A stretch of DNA of 64,000 nucleotides from Dermatophilus congolensis (GCF_900187045.1 NZ_LT906453.1:682001-746000), one strand, 5' to 3'. Shown: positions 15,816-26,227, counted from the first letter of the stretch. Notes: generated by a model from the letters alone, not told the origin. Made by a program: numbers and translations.

Positions 15816-16489
15816 CCACACTCGTCCTAGTCACCATCGACCTCACCGACCCCCACCCCCAGGACACCATCAACCAAGCCGCCACCTGCCTACACGCTCA
15901 GGTCGCCGCCCTCCAAGGCAACAACCACCCCTCGCTCACCCACACCCTGGACACCCTCGAAGCACAAAACACCCAACATGTACTGCTCATCCCCATCACC
16001 TGCGACAATGCCGCCACCGGCCCCTCAGCCACCGGCCCCTCATGGGTGCGCCGCGTGGCCGGACACTGGAAACGCACCCGCAACTCCAGCATGGACATCG
16101 ACGTCATCACTAAGCCCGTACACGACCCGACCACCTACAACCCCGATGAACAGCCACGACGAGCCGTCACTGGACACGAAGCCCCACTACACAACCCCAC
16201 CTGGGAACAACCACCACCCCATACCCATCACGTCCTGCTCTGCCGCGGGCCACGCTGCAATGCCCAAGGAGCCGACGCCATCGCCACCCGAATACGCGAC
16301 GAACTACGCCACCGCGACTTGCTCGACAACGGCGTACTCCTGACCCAAACCGGCTGCCTCTACCCCTGCAACCGTGCCCCAGTCATCGTCATCCACCCCG
16401 ACGGAACATGGCATGGACCGGTCGACGAGGACGACATCCCCGTCCTCGTCGACCAGAACCTCACCGAAGCAACACAACCGCCTCAGTGA
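15812..16489 (+). CDS. Thioredoxin-like [2Fe-2S] ferredoxin-domain protein with chelatase-like N-terminus
   Basis: A 225-residue protein in two parts. The C-terminal half (about residues 135-215) is a thioredoxin-fold 2Fe-2S ferredoxin with cysteines in LLCRGPRCNAQG and TGCLYPCNRAPVIVIHPDGTWHGPVDEDD. The N-terminal half (LVLVTIDLTDPHPQDTINQAA..., NTQHVLLIPITCDN) is reminiscent of sirohydrochlorin chelatase CbiX but lacks clear catalytic histidines. It is coupled by ATGA to btuD, so a role in cobalamin or cobalt handling is likely but inferred. A perfect 15-bp tandem repeat (16013-16042) encodes the linker ATGPSATGPS. Its end overlaps the convergent crp stop by 7 bp. Confidence 0.75.
   Translation: MTTLVLVTIDLTDPHPQDTINQAATCLHAQVAALQGNNHPSLTHTLDTLEAQNTQHVLLIPITCDNAATGPSATGPSWVRRVAGHWKRTRNSSMDIDVITKPVHDPTTYNPDEQPRRAVTGHEAPLHNPTWEQPPPHTHHVLLCRGPRCNAQGADAIATRIRDELRHRDLLDNGVLLTQTGCLYPCNRAPVIVIHPDGTWHGPVDEDDIPVLVDQNLTEATQPPQ
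16013..16042 (+). repeat. 15-bp perfect tandem repeat inside the ferredoxin gene
   Basis: GCCACCGGCCCCTCA occurs twice head to tail (16013-16027 and 16028-16042), in frame, giving the duplicated pentapeptide ATGPS in the region between the two domains. Its length is a multiple of three, so expansion or loss would keep the frame. Confidence 0.9.
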
Positions 16490-17163
16490 GCTCGACGGGT
16501 CAAACGCTCCACGTCGAGAAGTACCACCGCACGGGTCTCCAAACGGATCCACCCACGCGTCGCGAAATCAGCAAGCGCCTTGTTCACCGTCTCGCGAGAA
16601 GCACCCACCAACTGGGCCAGCTCTTCCTGAGTGAGATCGTGCGGAACCAGAAGACCATCGTCGATCTCCTGGCCAAAACGGTGCGACAAATCAATGAGAG
16701 CCTTCGCCACCCGGCCCGGAACATCCGTGAAGACAAGATCGGCAAGAGAATCGTTCGTACGACGCAACCGACGCGCCAACGAAGCCAGCAGCGCTGAAGC
16801 CACCTGGGGATGATCAGGCAGGAACGCAGCCAGCTGCTCGTGCGTAAGACCAATCAGTTCCGTGTTGGCAATCGCTGTGGCCGTCGCGTTACGGTCACCC
16901 GGATCAAACACCGTCAACTCGCCCAAAAGCTCACCCGGGCCGAGCACAGCGACGAGGTTCTCGCGCCCATCGATGCTCGCGCGTCCGAGCTTGATCTTCC
17001 CGGAGACGATGACGTACAGGCGGTCGCCGCGGTCGCCCTCACGGAAGAGGACTGAACCGCGCGCCACATGCGTCGAGGTCATCATCGACTGAAGTGCATG
17101 GACATCGGTGTCGCTCAGCGCCGAGAAAAGAGGCGCCTGCCTGACAAGATCGTTGAGAGCCAC
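16483..17163 (-). CDS. crp: Crp/GlxR-type cyclic-nucleotide-responsive regulator
   Basis: A 226-residue Crp/Fnr-family protein very like Mycobacterium Crp: cyclic-nucleotide domain with FREGDRGDRLYVIVSGKIKLGRASIDGRENLVAVLGPGELLGELTVFDPGDRNATATA, dimer helix region RRLRRTNDSLADLVFTDVPGRVAKALIDL, and a winged helix with DLTQEELAQLVGASRETVNKALADF. I start at GTG 17163 (VALNDLVRQAPLFS), which gives the family length; the 36 upstream residues to 17271 are Cys-rich and not conserved. It is probably the global regulator acting on TGTGA-N6-TCACA sites, two of which are in this window. The last 7 bp overlap the convergent ferredoxin gene. Confidence 0.95.
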   Translation of the reverse strand: MALNDLVRQAPLFSALSDTDVHALQSMMTSTHVARGSVLFREGDRGDRLYVIVSGKIKLGRASIDGRENLVAVLGPGELLGELTVFDPGDRNATATAIANTELIGLTHEQLAAFLPDHPQVASALLASLARRLRRTNDSLADLVFTDVPGRVAKALIDLSHRFGQEIDDGLLVPHDLTQEELAQLVGASRETVNKALADFATRGWIRLETRAVVLLDVERLTRRAH

Positions 17164-17295
17164 GAGGTAAGTGTGCCAGACCAGCGGTGTTCGTGAGCAT
17201 GACGTGCATCGACACGAAAGCTCCCGAAAGCCCTGGCAGGCCACAAAAACTGAGGCGTTAACCACAAACACGCCATAACGACGAGGGAGAATGTG

Positions 17296-18504
17296 ATGAA
17301 CGGAACGGTCGCGTGGGCGCCCTGGGGCCTGGTGGTCGATGCCGTCGTCCTTCTCATCCTCTGGACCTCAGTAACGAGCGGATGGCGACGAGGGTTCATC
17401 GGAAGTCTTTTTGGCGCAGCAGGATTCGCTGCTGGAGGAATTCTTGGTGTTGCTGTTCTGCCCGGAGCGCTCGCCAATAAGCTCCCTCCGCAGTGGGCTG
17501 CCTCAGAAGCAGCCATCTTGGTCATGCTCATCCTAGTCCTGGCAGCTATTACCCAAGGGGTCCTCGAGCGTATAGCAATGCCGCTCATCAGCTGCATTCG
17601 AGCTTCCTGGGCGCGCTATACCGATGCATTCGGTGGCGCAGCTGTGCAATTCACCGTCGCAGCCGTGGCGCTCTGGGTGGCTACCGGGCTGCTCGCGCTC
17701 TCGCCTATCCCAGCGCTCAAAGATGGAATCTCTGCATCCCGCTCATTGCACGTGGTGGACAACGTCATGCCCGCTACTCGAGACGCTGTGCTGGAACAGG
17801 CACTCGTCGCTCTCGACGCCTACCAATTCCCCCGAGTCTTCACCGACCAAGAACCACCTGACGTTCGTAGTGTCCAGCCCCCAGACAAGGCCATCGCATC
17901 CAATGAGGCACTCCGAGCTGCCAGCGAATCCATCTACCGAATCGATGCGCTTGCGCTGCGATGCAACCGCTCCCAAGAAGGCACCGGATGGGCACTGACC
18001 TCCGACACCATCGTCACCAACGCTCACGTCGTTGCTGGAGCTGACCGCATCAGCGTCCGAGTGAAAAATGAACGCCACTCGGCTCATCTCATCGCTTTCG
18101 ACCCAGCCCGTGACCTTGCACTGCTCAAAGTTGAAGACTTGCAAGCCCAGCCGCTACCGAGAGCAGAGCGAGTTTCTCGCAAAGAAGCGCTCTTTATGGC
18201 CGGATATCCACTCGGAGGCCCTTACTCCACCCAGCCAGGGCGTATCGCTACCCGCATGAACGCCCGTGGCGCCGACATTTACGGTCAAGGTCAGGCGATA
18301 CGCCAGATCTACGTTGTGCGTGGTGATGTGCGTCCTGGGAATTCTGGCGGCCCAGCACTGACCGTGGATGGTCGTGTCGCCGGAGTCGTTTTCGCTCGTT
18401 CAACGACAGAGAACGAAACCGCCTATGTTCTTACTCTCAAAGAACTCGACGAATTCCTCACCGAACGGCCTGCTCCGCCAGCTCAGACGCTTTGCGCTGC
18501 GTGA
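17296..18504 (+). CDS. marP: MarP-type membrane serine protease (CvpA + trypsin-like)
   Basis: A 402-residue protein with four N-terminal membrane segments of the CvpA type (residues about 10-160) and a periplasmic chymotrypsin-like protease domain. The catalytic triad is visible: His in VTNAHVVAG, Asp in DPARDLALLKV and Ser in VRPGNSGGPALTVDG. Cysteine in ALRCNRSQEG may pair with one near the C-terminus as in MarP. MarP (Rv3671c) preserves intrabacterial pH under acid stress. Start: ATG 17296 with GAGGGAGA upstream; GTG 17293 is also possible. In relatives nth and a NUDIX gene separate it from crp; here they are absent and the two genes are divergent. Confidence 0.92.
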   Translation: MNGTVAWAPWGLVVDAVVLLILWTSVTSGWRRGFIGSLFGAAGFAAGGILGVAVLPGALANKLPPQWAASEAAILVMLILVLAAITQGVLERIAMPLISCIRASWARYTDAFGGAAVQFTVAAVALWVATGLLALSPIPALKDGISASRSLHVVDNVMPATRDAVLEQALVALDAYQFPRVFTDQEPPDVRSVQPPDKAIASNEALRAASESIYRIDALALRCNRSQEGTGWALTSDTIVTNAHVVAGADRISVRVKNERHSAHLIAFDPARDLALLKVEDLQAQPLPRAERVSRKEALFMAGYPLGGPYSTQPGRIATRMNARGADIYGQGQAIRQIYVVRGDVRPGNSGGPALTVDGRVAGVVFARSTTENETAYVLTLKELDEFLTERPAPPAQTLCAA

Positions 18505-18556
18505 AAAAACTCAACACGCCGGAGAGCGGTGCATTCGCGCGCGTGCACCCATGCCC

Positions 18557-18604
18557 CTACAATCACTTGTGCTGGATCGCCGGATCAGCCCCCACATCTT
18601 GGGG
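18557..18604 (+). promoter_or_regulatory. Candidate NrdR box pair upstream of nrdHIEF
   Basis: In the 360-bp gap before nrdH lie two imperfect palindromes: ACAA-TCAC-TTGT (18559-18570) and CCCCA-CATCT-TGGGG (18590-18604). Their centres are about 32 bp apart, three helical turns, as is usual for paired NrdR boxes. The CACATCTTG core of the second is like actinobacterial NrdR sites. Assignment rests on position and spacing. No gene is supported in the rest of 18505-18864. Confidence 0.4.
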
Positions 18605-18864
18605 TTGAGAACGCGGTACCGTGAAGAGCCCCAGAAACAATTCAGGGCCTTCCCGCAGCGGCCAGAGGGAACGACAGGCGAAACAAGCACCAGCCCACCA
18701 GCTAGGAGCAGCGCCCAGTAGACGAACGCATCACGCGATCGCCCCCCAACCGCGAACATCTACCAGCACCCCGGGTCCGCCCGGTTATCGGCCAACGGTC
18801 GCGCAGGAAACCGGGCGCGTTATTGCGCACGCCCTCCGGCGCGCCCCCGCTTCGAGGAGAGAGC

Positions 18865-19125
18865 ATGTCGACCATCGAAACCCCAGAATCACTCACCGTG
18901 TACAGCAAGCCCTCCTGTGTCCAGTGCAACGCAACCTACCGCGCCCTCGACAAGGCAGGACTGCCCTACGAAGTGGTCGACCTCACCGCCGATGAGAACG
19001 CTCTCACCCACGTCATGTCCCTAGGCCACACCCAGGCCCCAGTAGTCATCCACGGCGACGAACACTGGTCCGGCTACCGCCCCGACCTCATCAAAGCCGC
19101 AGCAGCCCGCGCAAACGCAGCCTGA
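18865..19125 (+). CDS. nrdH: Glutaredoxin-like NrdH-redoxin
   Basis: An 86-residue redoxin with the active site CVQC ([27 protein letters not shown]) and the C-terminal motif [11 protein letters not shown] typical of NrdH. It supplies electrons to the class Ib ribonucleotide reductase, being itself reduced by thioredoxin reductase. ATG 18865 has GAGGAGAGA just upstream. It is the first gene of a complete nrdH-I-E-F operon. Confidence 0.95.
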   Translation: MSTIETPESLTVYSKPSCVQCNATYRALDKAGLPYEVVDLTADENALTHVMSLGHTQAPVVIHGDEHWSGYRPDLIKAAAARANAA

Positions 19126-19129
19126 CCCC

Positions 19130-19552
19130 ATGGACGCGCCCGCACCGGGCGCGGACACCCCGGCGACCCACCTGGTCTATTTCTCCTCGACCTCGGAGAA
19201 CACACACCGATTCGTGCAGAAACTCGGATGCACAGCACAACGCATCCCCCTACGACCCGGTGAACCTCACCTTCAGGTGACACAGCCGTACGTTCTCGTA
19301 CTGCCCACCTACGGAGGCGGCCGTCACGGCGGTGCCGTGCCCAAACAAGTCATCAAATTCCTCAACGACCCCCACAACCGACACCTCATCCGAGGGGTGA
19401 TCGCCGGAGGCAACACCAACTTTGGTGTCGCCTACGGCCTCGCCGGTGACATCGTGGCCGCCAAATGCCACATCCCACTCCTGTACAGATTCGAACTCAT
19501 GGGCACACCCGACGACGTCGAGAAAGTCCGCGAAAGGCTGCGCGCACAATGA
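19130..19552 (+). CDS. nrdI: NrdI flavodoxin-like protein
   Basis: A 140-residue flavodoxin-like protein with the FMN phosphate loop [12 protein letters not shown], then [25 protein letters not shown] and [38 protein letters not shown], all diagnostic for NrdI. NrdI generates the oxidant that assembles the dimanganese-tyrosyl radical cofactor of NrdF. The gene begins 4 bp after nrdH and its stop overlaps nrdE (ATGA). Confidence 0.95.
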   Translation: MDAPAPGADTPATHLVYFSSTSENTHRFVQKLGCTAQRIPLRPGEPHLQVTQPYVLVLPTYGGGRHGGAVPKQVIKFLNDPHNRHLIRGVIAGGNTNFGVAYGLAGDIVAAKCHIPLLYRFELMGTPDDVEKVRERLRAQ

Positions 19553-21708
19553 CCTCCACCCTCCTGACCGACACCGGCTCCGAGTCCGTCTCATCTACCG
19601 CCGCCGACTACCACGCCCTCAATGCCATGCTCAACCTCTACGACGAGCACGGCAAAATCCAGTTCGACGCAGACAAACAAGCAGCCCGCCAGTACTTCCT
19701 CCAGCACGTCAACCAAAACACCGTCTTCTTCCACTCACTCCAAGAAAAACTCGACTACCTCGTCGAAAACGGCTACTACGAAGCTGGCGTCCTCGAGCAA
19801 TACGACTTCGAATTCATCAAATCCCTCTTCAAACGCGCCTACGACGCCAAATTCCGGTTCCCCACCTTCATGGGCGCGTTCAAGTACTACACGTCCTACA
19901 CACTCAAAACCTTCGACGGCACCCGCTACCTCGAACGCTACGAAGACCGCGTCTGCATGGTCGCCCTGACCCTCGCCGACGGAAACCGTGAGCTCGCCCC
20001 CCGCATCGTCGACGAAATCCTCACCGGCCGTTTCCAGCCCGCAACCCCCACCTTCCTCAACGCTGGAAAAGCCCAGCGCGGAGAACTGGTCTCCTGCTTC
20101 CTCCTGCGCGTCGAAGACAACATGGAGTCAATCGCCCGGGCTATCAACTCCTCACTGCAACTATCCAAACGCGGTGGCGGTGTCGCACTAAGCCTGACCA
20201 ACCTCCGCGAATCCGGCGCACCGATCAAACGCGTCGAAAACCAGTCCTCCGGCGTCGTGCCCGTCATGAAACTCCTCGAGGACTCCTTCTCCTATGCCAA
20301 CCAACTCGGCGCACGCCAAGGCGCTGGCGCCGTATACCTCAACGCCCACCACCCCGACATCCTCACCTTCCTAGACACCAAGCGCGAGAACGCTGACGAG
20401 AAAATCCGCATCAAAACCCTCTCCCTGGGTGTCGTCATCCCCGACATCACCTTCGAACTGGCCCGCAACAACGAAGACATGTACCTCTTCAGCCCCTACG
20501 ACGTAGAACGCGTCTACGGGAAAGCCTTCAGCGAGATTAGCGTCACCGAGAAATACCGCGAAATGGTGAACGACTCCCGCATCAGCAAACGCAAAATTAG
20601 CGCCCGCCGCTTCTTCCAGGTACTCGCAGAAATCCAGTTCGAATCCGGATACCCCTACATCCTCTTCGAAGACACCGTCAACGCCGCCAACCCCATCGAC
20701 GGCCGCGTCACCATGTCCAACCTCTGCTCCGAAATCCTCCAGGTCTCCACACCCTCCACCTACAACGAAGACCTCAGCTACCAGGAAATCGGCAAAGACA
20801 TCTCCTGCAACCTCGGGTCCCTGAACATCGCAAAAACCATGGACTCCCCTGACTTCGCAGGCACCATCGACACCGCAGTCCGTGCCCTCACCGCAGTCAG
20901 CGACCACTCCAACATCGCCTGCGCACCCAGCATCGAAAAAGGCAACGCCCAAAGCCACGCCATCGGCCTAGGCCAAATGAACCTGCACGGCTACCTGGCC
21001 CGCGAGCGAATCCACTACGGCTCCGAAGAAGGCCTGGACTTCACCAACATGTACTTCTACACGGTGACCTTCCACGCCATCGCAGCCTCCTGCCGCATCG
21101 CCCAAGAACGCAACATCACATTCGAAGGATTCGAACGCTCCGCCTACGCCAGCGGCGAATACTTCCGCAAATACATCGACAAAGAATGGACGCCCCGCAC
21201 CCCCCGCGTCGCCCAGCTCTTCGCCGACTCCGGAATCCACATCCCCACACCCCAAGACTGGAAAGAACTCGCCGATCTGGTCGCCAAACACGGCCTCTAC
21301 AACCAAAACCTCCAAGCCGTTCCACCCACCGGGTCGATCAGCTACATCAACCACTCCACCAGCTCGATTCACCCCATCGTCGCCAAAGTGGAAATCCGCA
21401 AAGAAGGCAAAATCGGTCGCGTCTACTATCCCGCGCCCTACATGACCAACGACAACCTCGAGTTCTACGCCGACGCCTACGAAATCGGCCCCGAAAAAAT
21501 CATCGACACCTACGCTGAAGCCACCCAGCACGTTGACCAGGGCCTATCCCTCACCCTGTTCTTCCCCGACACCGTCACCACCCGTGACATCAACAAAGCG
21601 CAGATCTACGCCTGGCGTAAAGGCATCAAAACCCTCTACTACATCCGTCTGCGCCAGCTCGCCCTCCAAGGAACCGAAGTTGACGGCTGCGTCAGCTGCA
21701 TGCTCTGA
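19549..21708 (+). CDS. nrdE: Class Ib ribonucleoside-diphosphate reductase, alpha subunit
   Basis: The 719-residue catalytic subunit that reduces ribonucleoside diphosphates. Seen are the substrate region [25 protein letters not shown] (active-site Cys), the central NLCSEI with the radical cysteine, NLGSLNIAK, and the C-terminal redox tail VDGCVSCML that swaps electrons with NrdH. Length is typical of NrdE; there is no N-terminal ATP cone, as expected for class Ib. The start at ATG 19549 overlaps nrdI; an upstream in-frame extension to 19465 is rejected. Confidence 0.96.
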   Translation: MTSTLLTDTGSESVSSTAADYHALNAMLNLYDEHGKIQFDADKQAARQYFLQHVNQNTVFFHSLQEKLDYLVENGYYEAGVLEQYDFEFIKSLFKRAYDAKFRFPTFMGAFKYYTSYTLKTFDGTRYLERYEDRVCMVALTLADGNRELAPRIVDEILTGRFQPATPTFLNAGKAQRGELVSCFLLRVEDNMESIARAINSSLQLSKRGGGVALSLTNLRESGAPIKRVENQSSGVVPVMKLLEDSFSYANQLGARQGAGAVYLNAHHPDILTFLDTKRENADEKIRIKTLSLGVVIPDITFELARNNEDMYLFSPYDVERVYGKAFSEISVTEKYREMVNDSRISKRKISARRFFQVLAEIQFESGYPYILFEDTVNAANPIDGRVTMSNLCSEILQVSTPSTYNEDLSYQEIGKDISCNLGSLNIAKTMDSPDFAGTIDTAVRALTAVSDHSNIACAPSIEKGNAQSHAIGLGQMNLHGYLARERIHYGSEEGLDFTNMYFYTVTFHAIAASCRIAQERNITFEGFERSAYASGEYFRKYIDKEWTPRTPRVAQLFADSGIHIPTPQDWKELADLVAKHGLYNQNLQAVPPTGSISYINHSTSSIHPIVAKVEIRKEGKIGRVYYPAPYMTNDNLEFYADAYEIGPEKIIDTYAEATQHVDQGLSLTLFFPDTVTTRDINKAQIYAWRKGIKTLYYIRLRQLALQGTEVDGCVSCML

Positions 21709-22713
<1,005 letters not shown>

Positions 22714-22733
22714 GCCGTTACCTAACGGTCGCT

Positions 22734-22775
22734 AAAGGCTTGGTTCTGCAGAAAATCTGCAGAACCAAGCCTTTT
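22734..22775 (+). terminator. Terminator of the nrdHIEF operon
   Basis: Arms AAAGGCTTGGTTCTGCAGA (22734-22752) and its exact complement (22756-22774) form a 19-bp stem with an AAA loop. The right arm ends in TTTT. It lies 20 bp after nrdF and could also act on the opposite strand. Confidence 0.85.
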
Positions 22776-22882
22776 ACATGTATGTACGAACTAGATATTC
22801 GTCCAAAAACACAGCCAAAACTAAACCCGCACGCTTAAGTAGACAGAAAACCAACGGAGTCAGCTCACCCCTCAACAACGCC

Positions 22883-22916
22883 CACGGCCCGCCAACCTTT
22901 TGGTTGGCGGGCCGTG
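22883..22916 (-). terminator. Terminator of the holin-X gene
   Basis: CACGGCCCGCCAACC (22883-22897) pairs perfectly with 22902-22916 around a TTTT loop, a 15-bp GC-rich stem. It lies about 60 bp beyond the stop of the minus-strand membrane-protein gene. No clear T tract follows on either strand. Confidence 0.65.
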
Positions 22917-22974
22917 TTACAACGGATCAGACAGCTGGGTCACGATCCTGAATGCACTACGGAACAGCTCCCAT

Positions 22975-23511
22975 TCAGTGGCGGATCTCAGGCGAGGAAG
23001 AAGCGTTCTCCAATCGCGCAGTGAAAGAAGAAGTCGCACCCGAAGCAAACGCATCCTGACGACGCACCGCAGCAGTGGCCTCACCGGACTTCGAACGCTT
23101 CAAAGAGTCCAGCGTGTCCTTCGTTGTCGCCACCGCGCGCTTAGGCGTCGGGTTCACCTCAGAGACCTTCGACTTACCGATGAACGCCACTCCAGCGGCC
23201 GCACCAAACAACAACAACGTGACGATCAGGTATCCCAGCCACGGAGCCAGCCCCAACGCAACCAAAGCCAGCGCAAGGGTGTGCAGCAAAAACACCAACC
23301 CGAACACAGCAAACACGGCTGCGACGATGAACATCGCCGCACCGACAACAGCTTTCTTCAAATCTTTCGTGATCTCGAGCTTGGCCAACTCGATCTCACT
23401 ACGCACCAGGCTGGATACATCCTCCAGTGCAGAATTAATGAGACGCCCCAGCGACGGGTCCGCCGGACGCGACGCCTCAGGCTTCTCAGTGGGGGGAATA
23501 TTAGTGGGCAT
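22975..23511 (-). CDS. Holin-X family (phage holin superfamily III) membrane protein
   Basis: A 178-residue protein with an amphipathic N-terminal half (SLGRLINSALEDVSSLVRSEIELAKLEITKDLKKA), two membrane segments (GAAMFIVAAVFAVFGLVFLLHTLALALVAL and LGYLIVTLLLFGAAAGVAF) and a charged Ala/Ser-rich tail. This is the Actinobacterial Holin-X (PF07332) pattern. Despite the name these genes are usually chromosomal and not in prophages; no phage genes are nearby. Function is unknown, possibly membrane stress or envelope-related. Confidence 0.82.
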   Translation of the reverse strand: MPTNIPPTEKPEASRPADPSLGRLINSALEDVSSLVRSEIELAKLEITKDLKKAVVGAAMFIVAAVFAVFGLVFLLHTLALALVALGLAPWLGYLIVTLLLFGAAAGVAFIGKSKVSEVNPTPKRAVATTKDTLDSLKRSKSGEATAAVRRQDAFASGATSSFTARLENASSSPEIRH

Positions 23512-23850
23512 ATAGTGTCTCCTCGTTTGTGAGCCAATCGGTGCAGTTCCATCGATCCGTAGGAGCCCGGGCGCACAACTCTGCGAGGGACGTCAAGCGG
23601 ACGAACCGAAGCGTCTGCATACAAGTCTGATCAATACTGACAATAACGAGTCAAACCACCTCCGGCGAGTACATGGACCCGCCATCCCACACACAGTGCC
23701 CCTCCTCAGACACAACAAGACTCGCCCCAACACCCAAACCCCAACACCCCGCGCGCCCCCACCGCACAAATACCCGTCTAACTCCACCTGCACAAGAGAA
23801 CATAGAAACCAGACAACACCCGGTCCACGCCGCAGCGGAACGAGATAGCA
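23512..23850. other. Intergenic region between divergent genes, no feature seen
   Basis: This 339-bp gap separates the divergent holin-X and phosphofructokinase genes and must hold both promoters. Reading frames crossing it on the minus strand are Val/Gly/Cys-rich shadows with no ribosome site. The plus strand is markedly C and A rich from about 23680. I see no convincing palindrome or promoter pair. Confidence 0.5.
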
Positions 23851-26142
23851 GTGAACACAAACCAACACGACCCCCACACCGACACCCCTTGCCGCATCGC
23901 CATCCTCACCAGCGGGGGAGACGCCCAAGGCATGAACGCTGCCGTCCGGGCTGTAGTCCGTACCGCCATCCACGCCGGCGCTGAGGTTTACGCCATCTGG
24001 GAGGGATACCAAGGCGCAGTCGAAGGCACCATCACCCCCATCCAATGGGACGACGTCGGCGGCACCCTCGCCAAAGGCGGCACCATCATCGGCACCGCAC
24101 GCTCAGCCGACTTCCGCACCCGAGAAGGTATGCGCCGCGCCGCCAAGAACCTCCTACAACTGGGCATCGACCGCATCGTCGCCATCGGCGGCGACGGATC
24201 ACTCGCCGGAACACACGCATTCCGCCACCACTGGCCCGAACTACTCGAAGAACTCCTCGCCGCCGGAGAAATCGACCAAAGCACCGCAAAAGCACACCCC
24301 GCACTCATGGTCGCTGGCCTGGTCGGCTCCATCGACAACGACCTCATCGGCAGCGACATGACCATCGGTGCTGACTCCGCCATGCACCGCATCCTCGAAG
24401 CCATCGATGCGATCTCCTCCACCGCTGCCAGCCATCAACGCACCTTCGTCATCGAAGTCATGGGTCGCCACTGCGGCTACCTGCCTCTCTTTGCCGCCAT
24501 CGCCGGTGGCTGCGACTACGTCTTCGTCCCTGAAGCACCACCTGAACCCGGATGGGAAAACGACCTCGCCACAAAAATTCGCGACGGCCGTGCCGCAGGC
24601 CGTCGCGACAGCCTCATCCTTGTCGCAGAAGGAGCCCAAGAACGCGACGGCACCCCCATCACCTGCGAGCGCGTCCAAGCCGCAATCCACGACACAACAG
24701 GCGAAGACGCAAAAATCACCATCCTCGGACACGTTCAACGAGGCGGAACCCCCAGCGCCTACGACCGATGGATGTCCACCCTGCTTGGCTACGCCGCTGC
24801 ACAAGAAGTCCTCGAAGCAACCCCTGACCAACCTGCCCACATCATCGGAGTCCGATCAGGGCGCATCGCCCGCATCGACCTTGTCGAAGCCGTCACGGCC
24901 ACCGGCAACATCGCAGCCACTGTTGCCGCAGGCAACTACAGCGACGCCGTTCGTGCCCGCGGAACCGAATTCCTCGAAGGCGTCGAACTGTTCCGTCGTC
25001 TCTCGCGCCCTGAAGACGGCCCTCGTGAAGACCGGCCCGGCTATGGAAAACGCCTAGCCATCATGCACATTGGTGGCCTCGCTCCTGGCATGAACGCTGC
25101 CGCCCGAGCCGCTGTCCGGTTAGGCATGCAGCGCGGGCTGACCGTTCTAGGAATTACCGGCGGTGTGCCTGGTCTGCTCGATGATGACATCCATGAACGT
25201 TCCTGGGCTGACGTCGATTCATGGGTTGGTCTTGGAGGCGCTGAACTTGGTGTCCGACGCATGGTGCCTGACCTTGAACACCTCTACGCCATCTCCCGCA
25301 CCCTGGAAAAGCATGATGTCGATGCCCTCATGCTTATCGGTGGATACAACGCCTATCTCACTGCCCACCGCATGCTCACCGAATCCGAACGCTACCCAGC
25401 ACTCGCCATCCCGATCATGTGCGTGCCAGCCAGCATCGATAACAATCTGCCTTTCTCTGAACTCTCAATTGGTTCAGACTCTGCCCTAAACCGCGCTATC
25501 TGGGCACTCGATGCCATCAAAGAATCCGGCACCGCCTCGCAGCGTTGCTTCGTCACCGAAACCATGGGCCGTAAATGCGGTTATCTGGCTCTCATGGCAG
25601 GCATTGCTACGGGTGCTGAGCGTGTCTACCTTCACGAAGAAGGAGTCACTCTTGATGACCTCACCCGCGACGTTAAACACATGAATGCCGCTTTCAAAGA
25701 CGGACGACGTCTCTTCCTAGCAATCCGCAACGAACGTGCTAACGAACGCTACACAGCTGATTTCATGGCCCGTTTGTTTGAGCAAGAAGCACACGGTCTC
25801 TATGACGTTCGCACTGCTGTCCTTGGTCACATTCAGCAAGGCGGCAGCCCATCTAGCAATGACCGTATTCTTGCTGCCCGGCTCATTGGGGGAGCAATCC
25901 GCGACATTGTCGAGCAGCTCTCAGCAGGTCGTCACGAAGGCCGTTGCGTCGGGTTGATTGAAGGTGAAGTTCGTCTTAACCGTCTGGACCGCATCATGGA
26001 ACATCTCGATGTCGTTAATCGCAGGCCCAAAGAACAATGGTGGATGGGGCTGCGTCCAGTCATCACTGCGCTCTCTGACCCTGATGCGGTGTGGAGCGGA
26101 GAACACATTCCGGTGCTGCGTGAACGGCCGATCAATTCGTGA
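23851..26142 (+). CDS. pfkA: Double-length (tandem) 6-phosphofructokinase
   Basis: A 763-residue protein with two phosphofructokinase domains in tandem (about 10-390 and 405-745), the eukaryotic-type arrangement. The N-terminal half keeps catalytic elements: LTSGGDAQGMNAAVRA, GGDGS at about 113-117, SIDND at 160-164, MGRHCGYL and LGHVQRGGTPSAYDR. The C-terminal half keeps the fold (GGLAPGMNAAARA, MGRKCGYLALMAG, LGHIQQGGSPSSNDR) but GGDG is GGYN (497-500) and IDND is IDNN, so it has probably become a regulatory domain. The start is GTG 23851 with a weak GGAACGAGA. It phosphorylates fructose 6-phosphate in glycolysis; ATP as donor is suggested by the GGDG motif. It could be an allosteric enzyme like animal or fungal PFK. 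Confidence 0.9.
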   Translation: MNTNQHDPHTDTPCRIAILTSGGDAQGMNAAVRAVVRTAIHAGAEVYAIWEGYQGAVEGTITPIQWDDVGGTLAKGGTIIGTARSADFRTREGMRRAAKNLLQLGIDRIVAIGGDGSLAGTHAFRHHWPELLEELLAAGEIDQSTAKAHPALMVAGLVGSIDNDLIGSDMTIGADSAMHRILEAIDAISSTAASHQRTFVIEVMGRHCGYLPLFAAIAGGCDYVFVPEAPPEPGWENDLATKIRDGRAAGRRDSLILVAEGAQERDGTPITCERVQAAIHDTTGEDAKITILGHVQRGGTPSAYDRWMSTLLGYAAAQEVLEATPDQPAHIIGVRSGRIARIDLVEAVTATGNIAATVAAGNYSDAVRARGTEFLEGVELFRRLSRPEDGPREDRPGYGKRLAIMHIGGLAPGMNAAARAAVRLGMQRGLTVLGITGGVPGLLDDDIHERSWADVDSWVGLGGAELGVRRMVPDLEHLYAISRTLEKHDVDALMLIGGYNAYLTAHRMLTESERYPALAIPIMCVPASIDNNLPFSELSIGSDSALNRAIWALDAIKESGTASQRCFVTETMGRKCGYLALMAGIATGAERVYLHEEGVTLDDLTRDVKHMNAAFKDGRRLFLAIRNERANERYTADFMARLFEQEAHGLYDVRTAVLGHIQQGGSPSSNDRILAARLIGGAIRDIVEQLSAGRHEGRCVGLIEGEVRLNRLDRIMEHLDVVNRRPKEQWWMGLRPVITALSDPDAVWSGEHIPVLRERPINS

Positions 26143-26150
26143 AGCTGCCG

Positions 26151-26207
26151 TTGCAGAAGGAGTGAGCAGGCATGAGCGTTGTTCATGCCTGCTCACTCCT
26201 TCTGCAA
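26151..26207. terminator. Long bidirectional hairpin between pfkA and acs
   Basis: A perfect 25-bp inverted repeat (26151-26175 with 26183-26207) encloses the 7-base loop GCGTTGT. It begins 8 bp after the pfkA stop and ends 20 bp from the stop of convergent acs. There is no strong T tract. It most likely terminates both transcripts. Confidence 0.75.
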
Positions 26208-26227
26208 CAGTGCTTACCAAAGTGTGC

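Noticed and set aside
23593-24045. 150-residue minus-strand frame over the pfkA start
   Set aside because: Antisense to pfkA, Val/Gly/Cys-rich and without a ribosome site.
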